From contig NZ_JADZ01000026.1 of assembly GCF_000518645.1 (NCBI RefSeq), positions 38,987 through 102,986 on the forward strand: a DNA stretch of 64,000 nucleotides, written 5' to 3'. The position numbers were made by a program, and so were the translations under genes. The stretch is from Curvibacter gracilis ATCC BAA-807. Lineage in GTDB: Bacteria > Pseudomonadota > Gammaproteobacteria > Burkholderiales > Burkholderiaceae_C. The notes beneath the pieces are model-generated. The model worked only from the letters and a program-made list of their open reading frames with translations. It was not told the DNA's origin and did not search any database. Shown here piece after piece: positions 48,354 through 57,088 of the stretch (position 1 is the stretch's first letter; every line of letters starts with the position of its first letter).

Positions 48354-49445
48354 ATGGAAAACCTGGATGTGATGGTGCTGCGCAAGCTGCGCGAATGGCG
48401 GCTGCAGGGGCTGCGGGCCATGCTGGTCACCGTGGTGCGGACGTGGGGATCGTCGCCACGGCCGGTGGGCTCCATCATGGCCTTGAGTGAGCAGGGGCTG
48501 GTGGTCGGGTCGGTGTCGGGTGGTTGCATCGAAGACGACCTGATCGACCGCCACACCCGGGCCTATGCCCAGAGCCCGCAAGCCGAGGGGGCCAGCCGCC
48601 ATGAGCACACCATTCCCAGCGGCCCGCCGGCCTTTGTGAAGTACGGCATCAGCGCCGACGAGGCGCACCGCTTCGGCTTGCCCTGCGGCGGCACGCTGGA
48701 GCTGATGCTCGAATTCGACCCCGATGCGGCCAGCCTGGGCCAACTGATCGAGGCGCTGGAGCACGGCCAGTTGATGCAGCGCCGGGTGCGCCTGGCCGAC
48801 GGCGTGGTGAGCCTGCTGGCCGCCGATGCGCCTGCCGAGCTGACCGTGGCCGACGGGGTGCTGAGCAACACCTTCGGCCCCGAGTACCGCATGCTGCTGA
48901 TCGGGGCCGGGCAGCTCACCGAGTACCTGGCCACCATGGCCTTGTTCAGCGGCTTTGCCGTCACGGTGTGCGACCCGCGTGAGGAGTACCGCAGCACCTG
49001 GCGCGTGCCCGGGGCACGGGTGGTGAGTGACATGCCCGACGATGTGGTGCGGTCCTTTGCGCCCGACCGGCGCAGCTGCGTGGTGGCACTCACCCACGAC
49101 CCCAAGCTGGATGACCTGGCGCTGCTGGAGGCGCTGGACAGCGAGGCCTTTTACGTGGGGGGCATCGGCTCGCGCCGCAACAACGAGGCCCGACGCGCGC
49201 GCATGATCGAGCACTTCGACCAGACCGAGGCCAGTCTGGCGCGCCTGCGCGGGCCGATCGGCATCTACATCGGCAGCAAGACGCCGCCCGAGATCGCTGT
49301 CAGTGTGATGGCCGAGATCCTGGCCGTGAAGAATGGCGTCACGCTACCGCGTGACATGGCGGTGGCCCAGGCCAAGAACGAACGCGAAAAACCCCACAAC
49401 GACCCGGGGGCCCAGGTGTGCGGCCTGCCGCGCCGGGCCGCCTGA
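48354..49445 (+). CDS. XdhC/CoxI-family molybdenum cofactor insertion factor
   Basis: A 363-residue protein. The N-terminal XdhC_CoxI domain has LVTVVRTWGSSPRPVGSIMA and VGSVSGGCIEDDL. The C-terminal Rossmann domain has MLLIGAGQLTEYLATMALFS, VVALTHDPKLDDLALLEAL and FYVGGIGSRRNNEARRARM. Homologues bind and sulfurate the molybdenum cofactor before insertion. It is the last gene of the operon. No MobA-like cytidylyltransferase gene is seen next to it. Confidence 0.92.
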   Translation: MENLDVMVLRKLREWRLQGLRAMLVTVVRTWGSSPRPVGSIMALSEQGLVVGSVSGGCIEDDLIDRHTRAYAQSPQAEGASRHEHTIPSGPPAFVKYGISADEAHRFGLPCGGTLELMLEFDPDAASLGQLIEALEHGQLMQRRVRLADGVVSLLAADAPAELTVADGVLSNTFGPEYRMLLIGAGQLTEYLATMALFSGFAVTVCDPREEYRSTWRVPGARVVSDMPDDVVRSFAPDRRSCVVALTHDPKLDDLALLEALDSEAFYVGGIGSRRNNEARRARMIEHFDQTEASLARLRGPIGIYIGSKTPPEIAVSVMAEILAVKNGVTLPRDMAVAQAKNEREKPHNDPGAQVCGLPRRAA

Positions 49446-49543
49446 GGGCCCCGGTTCAGCGTCGACAGCCCCACCCGCCGCCTCGGTCGCGGCGCTTCAT
49501 GCCCCATGGTGCAGCGCCTGCGCGGGCGGCTGACCGGCTGTGT

Positions 49544-49768
49544 TCAACCGTAGTTGGCAATCCACTCCAGGCCCTGGGCATAGGCGGCTTCAACCGCGGC
49601 CTCGGGGGTGGTGTAGTCGCCGCGACGCACCGCGATCTCACGCGGGCGCGTCGGCCAGACCTGTTTGGTGATGACCAGCAAGGGAACGTACTCGCCGTTG
49701 TCCAGCACTTTGGCGCTGCACTTCAACTCGTAGTTCTGATGCTGGCAAATCTTCGTCGCTTGCGTCAT
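49544..49768 (-). CDS. Small conserved-looking hypothetical protein
   Basis: A 74-residue protein, MTQATKICQHQNYELKCSAK onward, ending GLEWIANYG. It has a beta-rich middle (EYVPLLVITKQVWPTRPREI) and a helical end (TTPEAAVEAAYAQGLEWI). It looks like a single small cytosolic domain, and codon use is normal. AGGA lies 8 bases before the chosen ATG; an ATG 9 bases earlier (49777) is nearly as good. I do not recognise the family. Confidence 0.65.
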   Translation of the reverse strand: MTQATKICQHQNYELKCSAKVLDNGEYVPLLVITKQVWPTRPREIAVRRGDYTTPEAAVEAAYAQGLEWIANYG

Positions 49769-49929
49769 CGATGCCATCCTGCTCCGAAAGATAGCAGTAT
49801 GCACCGCCTGTGTGACGCTGGGCCGGTGGCCTGCCAAATCCTGTCGCAGGCAGAGCCCCCTTCAGTGATCTGCTTCACACGGGCTGTGTCGTCAGAGTGA
49901 CGCTTCAAGGGCCACTGGTAGCAAAGTCA

Positions 49930-49957
49930 TTGACACCTGCTTGCGCTGCAATACAAA
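49930..49957 (+). promoter_or_regulatory. Candidate sigma-70 promoter upstream of the small ORF and prkA
   Basis: TTGACA (49930-49935) and TACAAA (49952-49957) are separated by 16 bases, in the correct orientation for 50031 and prkA. The -35 is a perfect consensus, the -10 is 4 of 6. The whole stretch from 49769 to 50030 is otherwise without a gene. A sigma-S promoter would be expected for prkA from work in E. coli but is not obvious by eye. Confidence 0.45.
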
Positions 49958-50030
49958 CTGAAACCAATCCAGCGGCCCGGAGTCCAAGCAGGCACAGCCA
50001 TCCCGCTGCTGGTGGCAAAGGAGTGACGCC

Positions 50031-50195
50031 ATGCGTAGTTGCTGCCCTGACCCGATGTCGATGAAGCCCCTCATGCGGTCTGCCCAAGGGCCGCGCCCAT
50101 GGCGGGCCTGGCGCCCGTCCGACACGCCGGCGCTCTGTGCGAGCTGTTGTCGTCCGCCATCCCACTGTCATCCCCCCCTGCCTGACAGCCGTTGA
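50031..50195 (+). CDS. Cysteine-rich small ORF (54 residues) upstream of prkA
   Basis: A 54-residue frame with a near-ideal AAAGGAG 7 bases before the ATG. It contains six cysteines (two at residues 4-5, then LCASCCRPPSHCH near the end), many Pro and Arg, and ends 40 bases before prkA. A consensus -35 box lies about 100 bases upstream. It may be a small regulatory or metal-binding protein, or a leader whose translation affects prkA. It could be a false ORF; it has no homology that I recognise, and high GC makes short ORFs common. Confidence 0.4.
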   Translation: MRSCCPDPMSMKPLMRSAQGPRPWRAWRPSDTPALCASCCRPPSHCHPPLPDSR

Positions 50196-50235
50196 ATCCC
50201 TAGCTTGTCCATTTCGTTCTCCATGGAGGTGTGCC

Positions 50236-52158
50236 ATGTCATTGCTGGCCCGATACCAAAGTGCTTACCTGGCGGCGCAAGAGGAAGAGATGTCTCTTCA
50301 GGATTACCTGGAGCTGTGCAAGGCCGACAAAATGGCCTACGCCAGCGTGGCTGAACGCATGCTGATGGCCATCGGCGAGCCTGAGCTGGTGGACACGCGG
50401 CTGGACCCGCGTCTGTCGCGCATCTTTGCCAACAAGATGCTGCGCATCTACCCGGCCTTCAAGGAGTTCTATGGCATGGAGGAGGTGATCGAGCATGTGG
50501 TCTCGTACTTCCGTCATGCGGCCCAGGGCCTGGAGGAGAAAAAACAGATCCTCTACCTGCTCGGCCCGGTGGGCGGCGGCAAATCCTCGTTGGCCGAAAG
50601 GCTCAAGCTGCTGATCGAGAAGGTGCCGTTCTATGCCATCAAGGATTCGCCGGTGCATGAGTCGCCACTGTCGCTGTTCAACGTGAACGAAGACGGCCAC
50701 ATCCTGGAGCAGGACTACGGCATCGGCCGGCGCTACCTGGGCGGCATCATGAGCCCCTGGGCCGTGAAGCGGCTGCGTGAGTACGGTGGCGACATCAGCC
50801 GCTTCCGGGTGGTGAAGATGCGGCCCTCGGTGCTGTCGCAGATCGCGGTGTCCAAGACCGAGCCGGGCGACGAGAACAACCAGGACATCTCCTCCCTGGT
50901 GGGCAAGGTGGACATCCGCAAGCTCGAACACTACTCGCAGAACGACCCCGACGCCTACTCCTATTCGGGCGGCCTGTGCCTGGCCAACCGCGGGGTGCTG
51001 GAGTTTGTGGAGATGTTCAAGGCGCCGATCAAGGTGCTGCATCCGCTGCTCACCGCCACCCAGGAGCAGAACTACAAAGGCACCGAAGGCTTTGGCGCCA
51101 TCCCCTTCGATGGCCTGGTGCTGGCCCACTCGAACGAGGCCGAGTGGACCACCTTCAAGACCAACCGCAACAACGAGGCCTTTCTCGACCGCATCTACAT
51201 CGTCAAGGTGCCGTACTGCCTGCGTGTCACTGACGAGATGCACATCTACGAGAAGCTGCTGGCCAACTCCTCGCTCACCCAGGCCCCCTGCGCGCCCGAC
51301 ACGCTGCGCATGATGGCCCAGTTCTCGGTGCTGTCGCGCCTGAAGGACCCGGAGAACTCGAGCATCTACAGCAAGATGCGCGTCTACGATGGCGAGAACC
51401 TCAAGGACACCGATCCCAAGGCCAAGAGCTTCCCCGAGTACCGCGACTTTGCCGGGGTGGATGAGGGCATGACCGGTCTGTCGACCCGCTTCGCTTTCAA
51501 GATCCTGTCGCGTGTCTTCAACTTCGACCACCGCGAACTGGCTGCCAACCCGGTGCACCTGATGTATGTGCTGGAGCAGCAGATCGAGGCCGAGCAGTTC
51601 CCCACCGAGGTCGAGGAGCGTTACCGCCGCCACTTGAAGGAGTTCCTCAGCCCGCGCTATGCCGAGTTCATCGGCAAGGAGATCCAGACCGCCTACCTGG
51701 AGAGCTACTCCGAGTATGGCCAGAACATCTTCGACCGCTACGTGACCTACGCCGATTTCTGGATCCAGGACCAGGAGTTCCGCGACCCCAACACCGGCGA
51801 GATCCTGGACCGCGGGGCCTTGAACGACGAGCTGGAGAAGATCGAGAAGCCGGCCGGCATCAGCAACCCCAAGGACTTCCGCAACGAGGTGGTCAACTTC
51901 GTGCTGCGCGCCCGCGCCAAGCACGACGGGCACAACCCCTCGTGGACCAGCTACGAGAAACTGCGCGCGGTGATCGAGAAGAAGATGTTCTCCAACACCG
52001 AAGACCTGCTGCCGGTGATCTCTTTCAACGCCAAGGCCAGTGCCGAGGACCAGAAGAAGCACCAGAACTTTGTCGATCGCATGATCGACAAGGGCTACAC
52101 CGAAAAGCAGGTGCGCCTGCTGTGCGACTGGTACATGCGTGTGCGCAAGTCTTCGTGA
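50236..52158 (+). CDS. prkA: PrkA-family serine kinase/AAA+ protein
   Basis: A 640-residue protein of the PrkA/YeaG family. The AAA+-like N-terminal domain has Walker A in LLGPVGGGKSSLAERLK (110-118) and the PrkA-specific NVNEDGHILEQDYGIGRRYL and LCLANRGVLEFVEMFKAPIK. The C-terminal PrkA domain is present. In E. coli, YeaG acts with YeaH in adaptation to nitrogen starvation and is RpoS-controlled. GGAGG lies 6 bases before the ATG at 50236. First of a three-gene operon. Confidence 0.95.
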   Translation: MSLLARYQSAYLAAQEEEMSLQDYLELCKADKMAYASVAERMLMAIGEPELVDTRLDPRLSRIFANKMLRIYPAFKEFYGMEEVIEHVVSYFRHAAQGLEEKKQILYLLGPVGGGKSSLAERLKLLIEKVPFYAIKDSPVHESPLSLFNVNEDGHILEQDYGIGRRYLGGIMSPWAVKRLREYGGDISRFRVVKMRPSVLSQIAVSKTEPGDENNQDISSLVGKVDIRKLEHYSQNDPDAYSYSGGLCLANRGVLEFVEMFKAPIKVLHPLLTATQEQNYKGTEGFGAIPFDGLVLAHSNEAEWTTFKTNRNNEAFLDRIYIVKVPYCLRVTDEMHIYEKLLANSSLTQAPCAPDTLRMMAQFSVLSRLKDPENSSIYSKMRVYDGENLKDTDPKAKSFPEYRDFAGVDEGMTGLSTRFAFKILSRVFNFDHRELAANPVHLMYVLEQQIEAEQFPTEVEERYRRHLKEFLSPRYAEFIGKEIQTAYLESYSEYGQNIFDRYVTYADFWIQDQEFRDPNTGEILDRGALNDELEKIEKPAGISNPKDFRNEVVNFVLRARAKHDGHNPSWTSYEKLRAVIEKKMFSNTEDLLPVISFNAKASAEDQKKHQNFVDRMIDKGYTEKQVRLLCDWYMRVRKSS

Positions 52159-52237
52159 ACCCACGGGTGGGCGGCCGAGCGGCCCAGAGGCCAAACGGCC
52201 CAATGGCTGGTAGGCCCACCCTTGCCGGAGAGGCCTC

Positions 52238-53512
52238 ATGACGGTTCGAATCGTTGACCGCAGGCTGGACAGCCGGAACAAGAGTTCCGTCAACCGCAGC
52301 CGCTTTCTGCGCCGCTTCAAGACCCAGGTGCGGCGTGCCGTGTCGGACGCGATCGACAAACGCAGCATCCGGGATCTGGACAGCGGCGAGAAGATCGGTG
52401 TGCCGGGGCAGGACATCGGCGAGCCCCAGTTCCACCACGGCCGGGGCGGCGTGCGCGAATCGGTGCACCCCGGCAACGACCGTTTCAGCCATGGCGACCA
52501 GATGGACCGCCCGCCCAGCGGGGGCGGGCAGGGCAGTGGCCGTGGGCAAGCCAGCCCCGATGGGCAGGGCGTGGATGAGTTCCTCTTCACCCTGAGTCGC
52601 GACGAGTTCTTCGAGCTGTTCTTCGACGAACTGGAGCTGCCCCGCATGGTCAAGCGGCAGCTTGCGCGCATCAACGACTACAAGCTGGTGCGGGCCGGCT
52701 ACACCCAGAGCGGCGTGCCCACCAACATCCACCTGCTGCGCACCCTGCGCAGCAGCGCGGCGCGGCGCGTGGCTGCCGCCGCCCCCTACAACAGCCGATT
52801 GCGTGAGCTGGAAGAGGCGCTGGCCCTGGCCCTGGCCCAGAGCCCGCCGGACGAGGCCGTGCTGCAGCAGCTGCGCAGCGAGATCGAGTCGCTGCGCCTG
52901 CGCCGCCGTGCCGCCCCCTTCATCGACCCGATCGACCTGCGCTACAGCAACCGCATCCGGGTGCCCGAGCCGTCCACCCAGGCGGTGATGTTCTGTCTGA
53001 TGGATGTGTCGGGCTCGATGGACGAGGCGCGCAAGCAGATGGCCAAGCGCTTCTTCATGCTGCTGTACCTGTTCCTGAACCGCAGCTATGAGCACATCGA
53101 GGTGGTGTTCATCCGCCACCACACCGCGGCCGAAGAGGTGGACGAGGAGGCCTTCTTCCATTCGCGTGACACTGGCGGCACCATCGTGTCGAGCGCGCTG
53201 AAGCTGATGACCGAGATCCAGCAGGCCCGCTACTCGGGCAGCCAATGGAACATCTACGTGGCCCAGGCCTCGGATGGCGACAACTGGGGCGGCGACTCGG
53301 AGCTGTGTCGCGATTGGGTCGAGCAGCACATCCTGCCCGTGGTGCAGTACCACGCCTACGTCGAGATCACCGACGGTGAACCCCAGAACCTGTGGGAGGA
53401 GTACGAGAAGCTGGCCCGCGCCCACCCCGGGCATTTCGCGCTGCAGCGCATCCGCACGCCGGCCGACATCTACCCGGTGTTCCGCGAACTTTTCAGAAAG
53501 CGTCTGACATGA
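52238..53512 (+). CDS. yeaH: DUF444/YeaH family VWA-like protein
   Basis: A 424-residue protein. The N-terminus (VDRRLDSRNKSSVNRSRFLR) and disordered Gly-rich middle (PPSGGGQGSGRGQA) match YeaH. The C-terminal VWA-like fold has FCLMDVSGSMDEARKQMAKR and a second element RDTGGTIVSSALKLM. It works with PrkA. It overlaps the SpoVR gene by 4 bases (ATGA). Confidence 0.95.
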   Translation: MTVRIVDRRLDSRNKSSVNRSRFLRRFKTQVRRAVSDAIDKRSIRDLDSGEKIGVPGQDIGEPQFHHGRGGVRESVHPGNDRFSHGDQMDRPPSGGGQGSGRGQASPDGQGVDEFLFTLSRDEFFELFFDELELPRMVKRQLARINDYKLVRAGYTQSGVPTNIHLLRTLRSSAARRVAAAAPYNSRLRELEEALALALAQSPPDEAVLQQLRSEIESLRLRRRAAPFIDPIDLRYSNRIRVPEPSTQAVMFCLMDVSGSMDEARKQMAKRFFMLLYLFLNRSYEHIEVVFIRHHTAAEEVDEEAFFHSRDTGGTIVSSALKLMTEIQQARYSGSQWNIYVAQASDGDNWGGDSELCRDWVEQHILPVVQYHAYVEITDGEPQNLWEEYEKLARAHPGHFALQRIRTPADIYPVFRELFRKRLT

Positions 53513-55044
53513 GCCGCCCGCGCAAATCCTCCCCCATGCCCGCCCCCCCGCTGCTGGCCCAGGGCAGCGACTGGACCTTCGAGGAACTGGACCGCTGCGA
53601 TGCCGAGATCGGTCGCGTGGCGCGCGAGTATGGGCTGGACGGCTATCGCCATCAGCTCGAGATCATCACGGCCGAGCAGATGATGGACGCCTATGCCGCC
53701 ATCGGCATGCCGGTGTATTACCACCACTGGTCCTTCGGCAAGCACTTTCTCGAAACCGAGAACCGCTACAAGCGCGGCCAGATGGGCCTGGCCTACGAGA
53801 TCGTGATCAACTCCGACCCCTGCATCGCCTACCTCATGGAGGAGAACTCCATGGCCATGCAGGCCCTGGTGATCGCCCATGCGGCCTACGGGCACAACTC
53901 CTTCTTCAAGGGCAACCACCTGTTCCGGCAGTGGACCAGCGCCGACAGCATCGTCGACTACCTGGTGTTCGCGCGCAACTACATCACCGAATGCGAAGAG
54001 CGCCATGGGCTCGATGAGGTGGAGCGCCTGCTGGATGCCTGCCATGCGCTGAGCAACCTGGGCGTGGACCGCTACCGCCGCGCAGGCTCGCTGTCACTCG
54101 ACAAGGAGCGCGCTCGCCAGCAGGAGCGCGAGCAGTACCTGCAAAGCCAGGTCAACGACCTGTGGCGCACCCTGCCGCCGCGCCCGCTGGAAACCGCCAT
54201 CACCCCCGAGCCGCGCTTTCCGGCCGAGCCCGAGGAGAACCTGCTGTACTTCATCGAAAAGCATGCGCCCCTGCTGGAGCCCTGGCAGCGCGAGATCGTG
54301 CGCATCGTGCGCAAGATCAGCCAGTACTTCTACCCGCAGCGCCAGACCCAGGTGATGAACGAAGGCTGGGCCACCTTCTGGCACTACACCCTGCTCAACA
54401 CCCTGTACGACCAGGGCCGGCTGGGCGATGGCTTCATGCTCGAGTTTCTGCAGTCGCACACCAATGTGGTCCACCAGCCGGCCTACAACAGCCCCTGGTA
54501 TTCGGGCATCAACCCCTATGCGCTGGGCTTTGCCATGTGGCGTGACATCCGCCGCATCTGCGAGTCACCCACCCGTGAAGACCGGGAGTGGTTTCCGGAC
54601 ATCGCCGGCAAGCCCTGGCGCGAGACCTTTGACTTTGCCATGCGCGAGTTCAAGGACGAGAGCTTTGTGGCCCAGTTTCTGTCGCCGCGGCTGATGCGCG
54701 AGCTGCGCCTGTTTGCTGTGCTCGACGATGACCGCAGCAGCAAGCTCGCGGTCAGCGCCATCCATGACGAACCCGGCTACCGCGAACTGCGGCGCAAGCT
54801 GGCCGACCAGTACAACCTGGGCAGCCAGGAGCCCAACATCCAGGTCTGGAACGTGGACCGTCGCGGTGACCGCACGCTGACCCTGCGCTACTTCCCCTAC
54901 CAGCGCCGCCCCTTGTCAGAACAGACCCCCGTGCTGCTGCGCCACCTGGCCACGCTGTGGGGCTTCAAGGTGCGCCTGGAGCAGCAGGCCGCCGACGGGC
55001 ATGTCACCCTGCTGGGCGAGCATGTGATGGAACGCCGGCGCTAG
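53509..55044 (+). CDS. ycgB: SpoVR family protein (YcgB)
   Basis: A 511-residue protein of the SpoVR family: YHHWSFGKHFLETENRYKRG, YEIVINSDPCIAYLMEENSM, VIAHAAYGHNSFFKGNHLF and NEGWATFWHY, including conserved His and Glu typical of a metal site. SpoVR is involved in spore cortex formation in Bacillus. In Proteobacteria it accompanies prkA and yeaH in a stress operon of unknown mechanism. The start at 53509 overlaps the yeaH stop. Confidence 0.95.
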   Translation: MSRPRKSSPMPAPPLLAQGSDWTFEELDRCDAEIGRVAREYGLDGYRHQLEIITAEQMMDAYAAIGMPVYYHHWSFGKHFLETENRYKRGQMGLAYEIVINSDPCIAYLMEENSMAMQALVIAHAAYGHNSFFKGNHLFRQWTSADSIVDYLVFARNYITECEERHGLDEVERLLDACHALSNLGVDRYRRAGSLSLDKERARQQEREQYLQSQVNDLWRTLPPRPLETAITPEPRFPAEPEENLLYFIEKHAPLLEPWQREIVRIVRKISQYFYPQRQTQVMNEGWATFWHYTLLNTLYDQGRLGDGFMLEFLQSHTNVVHQPAYNSPWYSGINPYALGFAMWRDIRRICESPTREDREWFPDIAGKPWRETFDFAMREFKDESFVAQFLSPRLMRELRLFAVLDDDRSSKLAVSAIHDEPGYRELRRKLADQYNLGSQEPNIQVWNVDRRGDRTLTLRYFPYQRRPLSEQTPVLLRHLATLWGFKVRLEQQAADGHVTLLGEHVMERRR

Positions 55045-55074
55045 GGCGCGGGTCTTGGGGGGCAGGCCGGGCCT

Positions 55075-55953
55075 CTACATCGCCTTGAACAGGTGGGCGT
55101 ACAGGCGGCTCACCCCCAGGCGCTCGGCGCGCCCGCGCAGGCTGATGCGCAGCTTGCCGGCCTCGTCGCGCGTCACGGTGTCGATGGCGCTGGCGCGCAC
55201 CAGGGTGCCGCGGTGGATCTGCCAGAACACCTCGTCATCGAGCTGGCCGATCAAGTCCTTCAGCGGGGTGCGGATCAGGTATTCGTCGGTGGCGGTCAGC
55301 ACCCGCACGTACTTGTCGGCCGCTTCGAAATACACCACCTCTTCGATGGGCACCAGGCGGATGCTGCTGCCCCCGCTCAGGCTGGCCTGGATCACCTTGA
55401 GCCCCCCTGCGGGGGGGGCTGCTGGCGCTTGCGCCTGCACGCTTGGGGCTTGCGCACCGTGCTGGCCGATTTGGGCTGCCAGCAGCTGGCGCAACTGGGC
55501 CAGGGCGGGCTCCAGGTCGGCCGGTACGGTCTGCGGCTGGGGGGCGATCGGCTGCCGGCCCGCCAGCACCTGCTGCACCCGTTGCAGGGTCTTGAGCAGG
55601 CGCGGGCCCTGCACCGGCTTGAGCACGTAGTCGACCGCCTGGGCTTCGAAGGCCTGCACCGCGTATTGGTCGTAAGCCGTCACGAACACCAGCGCCGGGA
55701 AGGGCGGAGAACCGGCCCCGGTGGGCCATTGCTCGGCCAGCTCGGCCGCCGCCTCGATGCCGCTCTGCCCAGGCATGCGGATGTCCAGAAACAACACATC
55801 AGGGCGCAGCTGCAGCGCCTGGCGCACGGCGCTCAGGCCGTCACCCACGGTGGCCAGCAGGCGCAATTCGGGCCATTGGCGTTGCAATTCGGTCTGCAGG
55901 GCCAGGGCCAGCAGCGGTTCGTCTTCGGCGATCAGGGCGGTGATGTCAGGCAT
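55075..55953 (-). CDS. LytTR-family response regulator
   Basis: A 292-residue protein. The receiver domain has D57 (VLFLDIRMPG), acidic IAEDEP at the start, Thr/Ala at FVTAYDQYAVQAF and Lys at YVLKPVQG. A Pro/Gln-rich linker includes a palindromic GCCCCCC/GGGGGGC stretch in its DNA. The C-terminal LytTR DNA-binding domain has VVYFEAADKYVRVLTATDEY and WQIHRGTLVRASAIDTVTRD. It overlaps the kinase gene by 8 bases. It belongs to the AlgR/LytR group. Confidence 0.93.
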   Translation of the reverse strand: MPDITALIAEDEPLLALALQTELQRQWPELRLLATVGDGLSAVRQALQLRPDVLFLDIRMPGQSGIEAAAELAEQWPTGAGSPPFPALVFVTAYDQYAVQAFEAQAVDYVLKPVQGPRLLKTLQRVQQVLAGRQPIAPQPQTVPADLEPALAQLRQLLAAQIGQHGAQAPSVQAQAPAAPPAGGLKVIQASLSGGSSIRLVPIEEVVYFEAADKYVRVLTATDEYLIRTPLKDLIGQLDDEVFWQIHRGTLVRASAIDTVTRDEAGKLRISLRGRAERLGVSRLYAHLFKAM

Positions 55954-57088
55954 GGTCTGCGGTGTCGGCAAGGCGGTGGGTGGTGGGGCTCTCGGGCAGG
56001 GCCTGCAGGGCATAGCGCAGCAGCACCACGGTGCCGCCGCCCGGGCCATGTTGCAGGCTCAGGCTGGCCTGCGGCCCGTACAGGGTGCGCAGGCGCTCGC
56101 GCACCTGGGTCAGGCCGAAGCCCCGGCCCAGGTCGGGCGTCTGGTGGGGTGTCTGGTGGGGCATTGCAGGTGGGGCCGGGGCATCGCTGCGCAGGCCCAC
56201 CCCGGTGTCGCTGACCGTGATCTGCAGCAGGGCCGGGGCCCCATCGGCGCCAGGCAGGCTTTGGGCCTCAACGGTGATGTGGCCGCCCTCCACCTTGGGC
56301 TCCAGGCCGTGGCGGATGCTGTTCTCCACCAGCGGCTGCAGCAGCAGGGGGGGCACGCTGGCCTGGCGCAGCGCGTCGGGCAGCGTCAGGGTGTAACTCA
56401 GGCGTGGGCCCATGCGCACCTCCATCAGGGCCAGGTAGTCGCGCAGGCGGTCAAACTCGGCCTGCAGCCCGTGCTCGGTGGCGCGCGATGCGCTCAAGGT
56501 GGCGCGCAGGTAGGCGATCAGGTGGTCCAGCATGTGCTGGGCGCGTGCCGGGTCAATGCCCACCAGCACCCGCAGATTGGCCAGGGTGTTGAACAGCATG
56601 TGGGGCTCCAGCTGGGTCAACAGCAGGCGCAGCTGGGCCTCGGTGGCCTGGCTTTCAGCCACTTTCATGCGGCGCTGCAGGGTCATGCTCTTGCCCTGCA
56701 GGTAGAAGTAGCTGCTGATCACCACCCCGGCCACCACGGTGACGATCACTGAGCCGCGCAGGTCGCCGGACGCTGCGGAGTGCCAGGTCGACCAGCCAAA
56801 CCAGTAGTCCGAGAGCAAGGTGCCCCCGGTGTAGCCCGTGACCATGCCAAAAGCCACCAGGGCTGGCCCGCGCCAGCCGCGTGGCCAGGAGGTCATCGGG
56901 TCCATGCCCACCACAAAGCGCCCCATGTCGGTGATGAACCAGGTGCACAGGCCGATGCTCAGCGAATAGACCAGCGGCACCTCGTACGGGCGCTCAGGGT
57001 GAAACAGGTACTGCAGCGCCGAGATCACCAGGCAAAACGCCAGCACCTGCACCAGGTGTCGTGTGGTGTGCAGCAGATCGGGCTTCAT
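55946..57088 (-). CDS. LytS/AlgZ-type sensor histidine kinase
   Basis: A 380-residue protein. It has about four N-terminal helices (LVQVLAFCLVISALQYLFH, VPLVYSLSIGLCTWFITDMG, ALVAFGMVTGYTGGTLLSDY, VIVTVVAGVVISSYFYLQG). The His_kinase domain has H163 (QLEPHMLFNTLANLR). The ATPase domain has PLVENSIRHGLEP (N-box), SDTGVGL and GFGLTQVRERL. It is the cognate partner of the LytTR regulator, with 8 bases of overlap. No periplasmic sensor domain is seen, so the signal may come from the membrane. Confidence 0.93.
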   Translation of the reverse strand: MKPDLLHTTRHLVQVLAFCLVISALQYLFHPERPYEVPLVYSLSIGLCTWFITDMGRFVVGMDPMTSWPRGWRGPALVAFGMVTGYTGGTLLSDYWFGWSTWHSAASGDLRGSVIVTVVAGVVISSYFYLQGKSMTLQRRMKVAESQATEAQLRLLLTQLEPHMLFNTLANLRVLVGIDPARAQHMLDHLIAYLRATLSASRATEHGLQAEFDRLRDYLALMEVRMGPRLSYTLTLPDALRQASVPPLLLQPLVENSIRHGLEPKVEGGHITVEAQSLPGADGAPALLQITVSDTGVGLRSDAPAPPAMPHQTPHQTPDLGRGFGLTQVRERLRTLYGPQASLSLQHGPGGGTVVLLRYALQALPESPTTHRLADTADHA

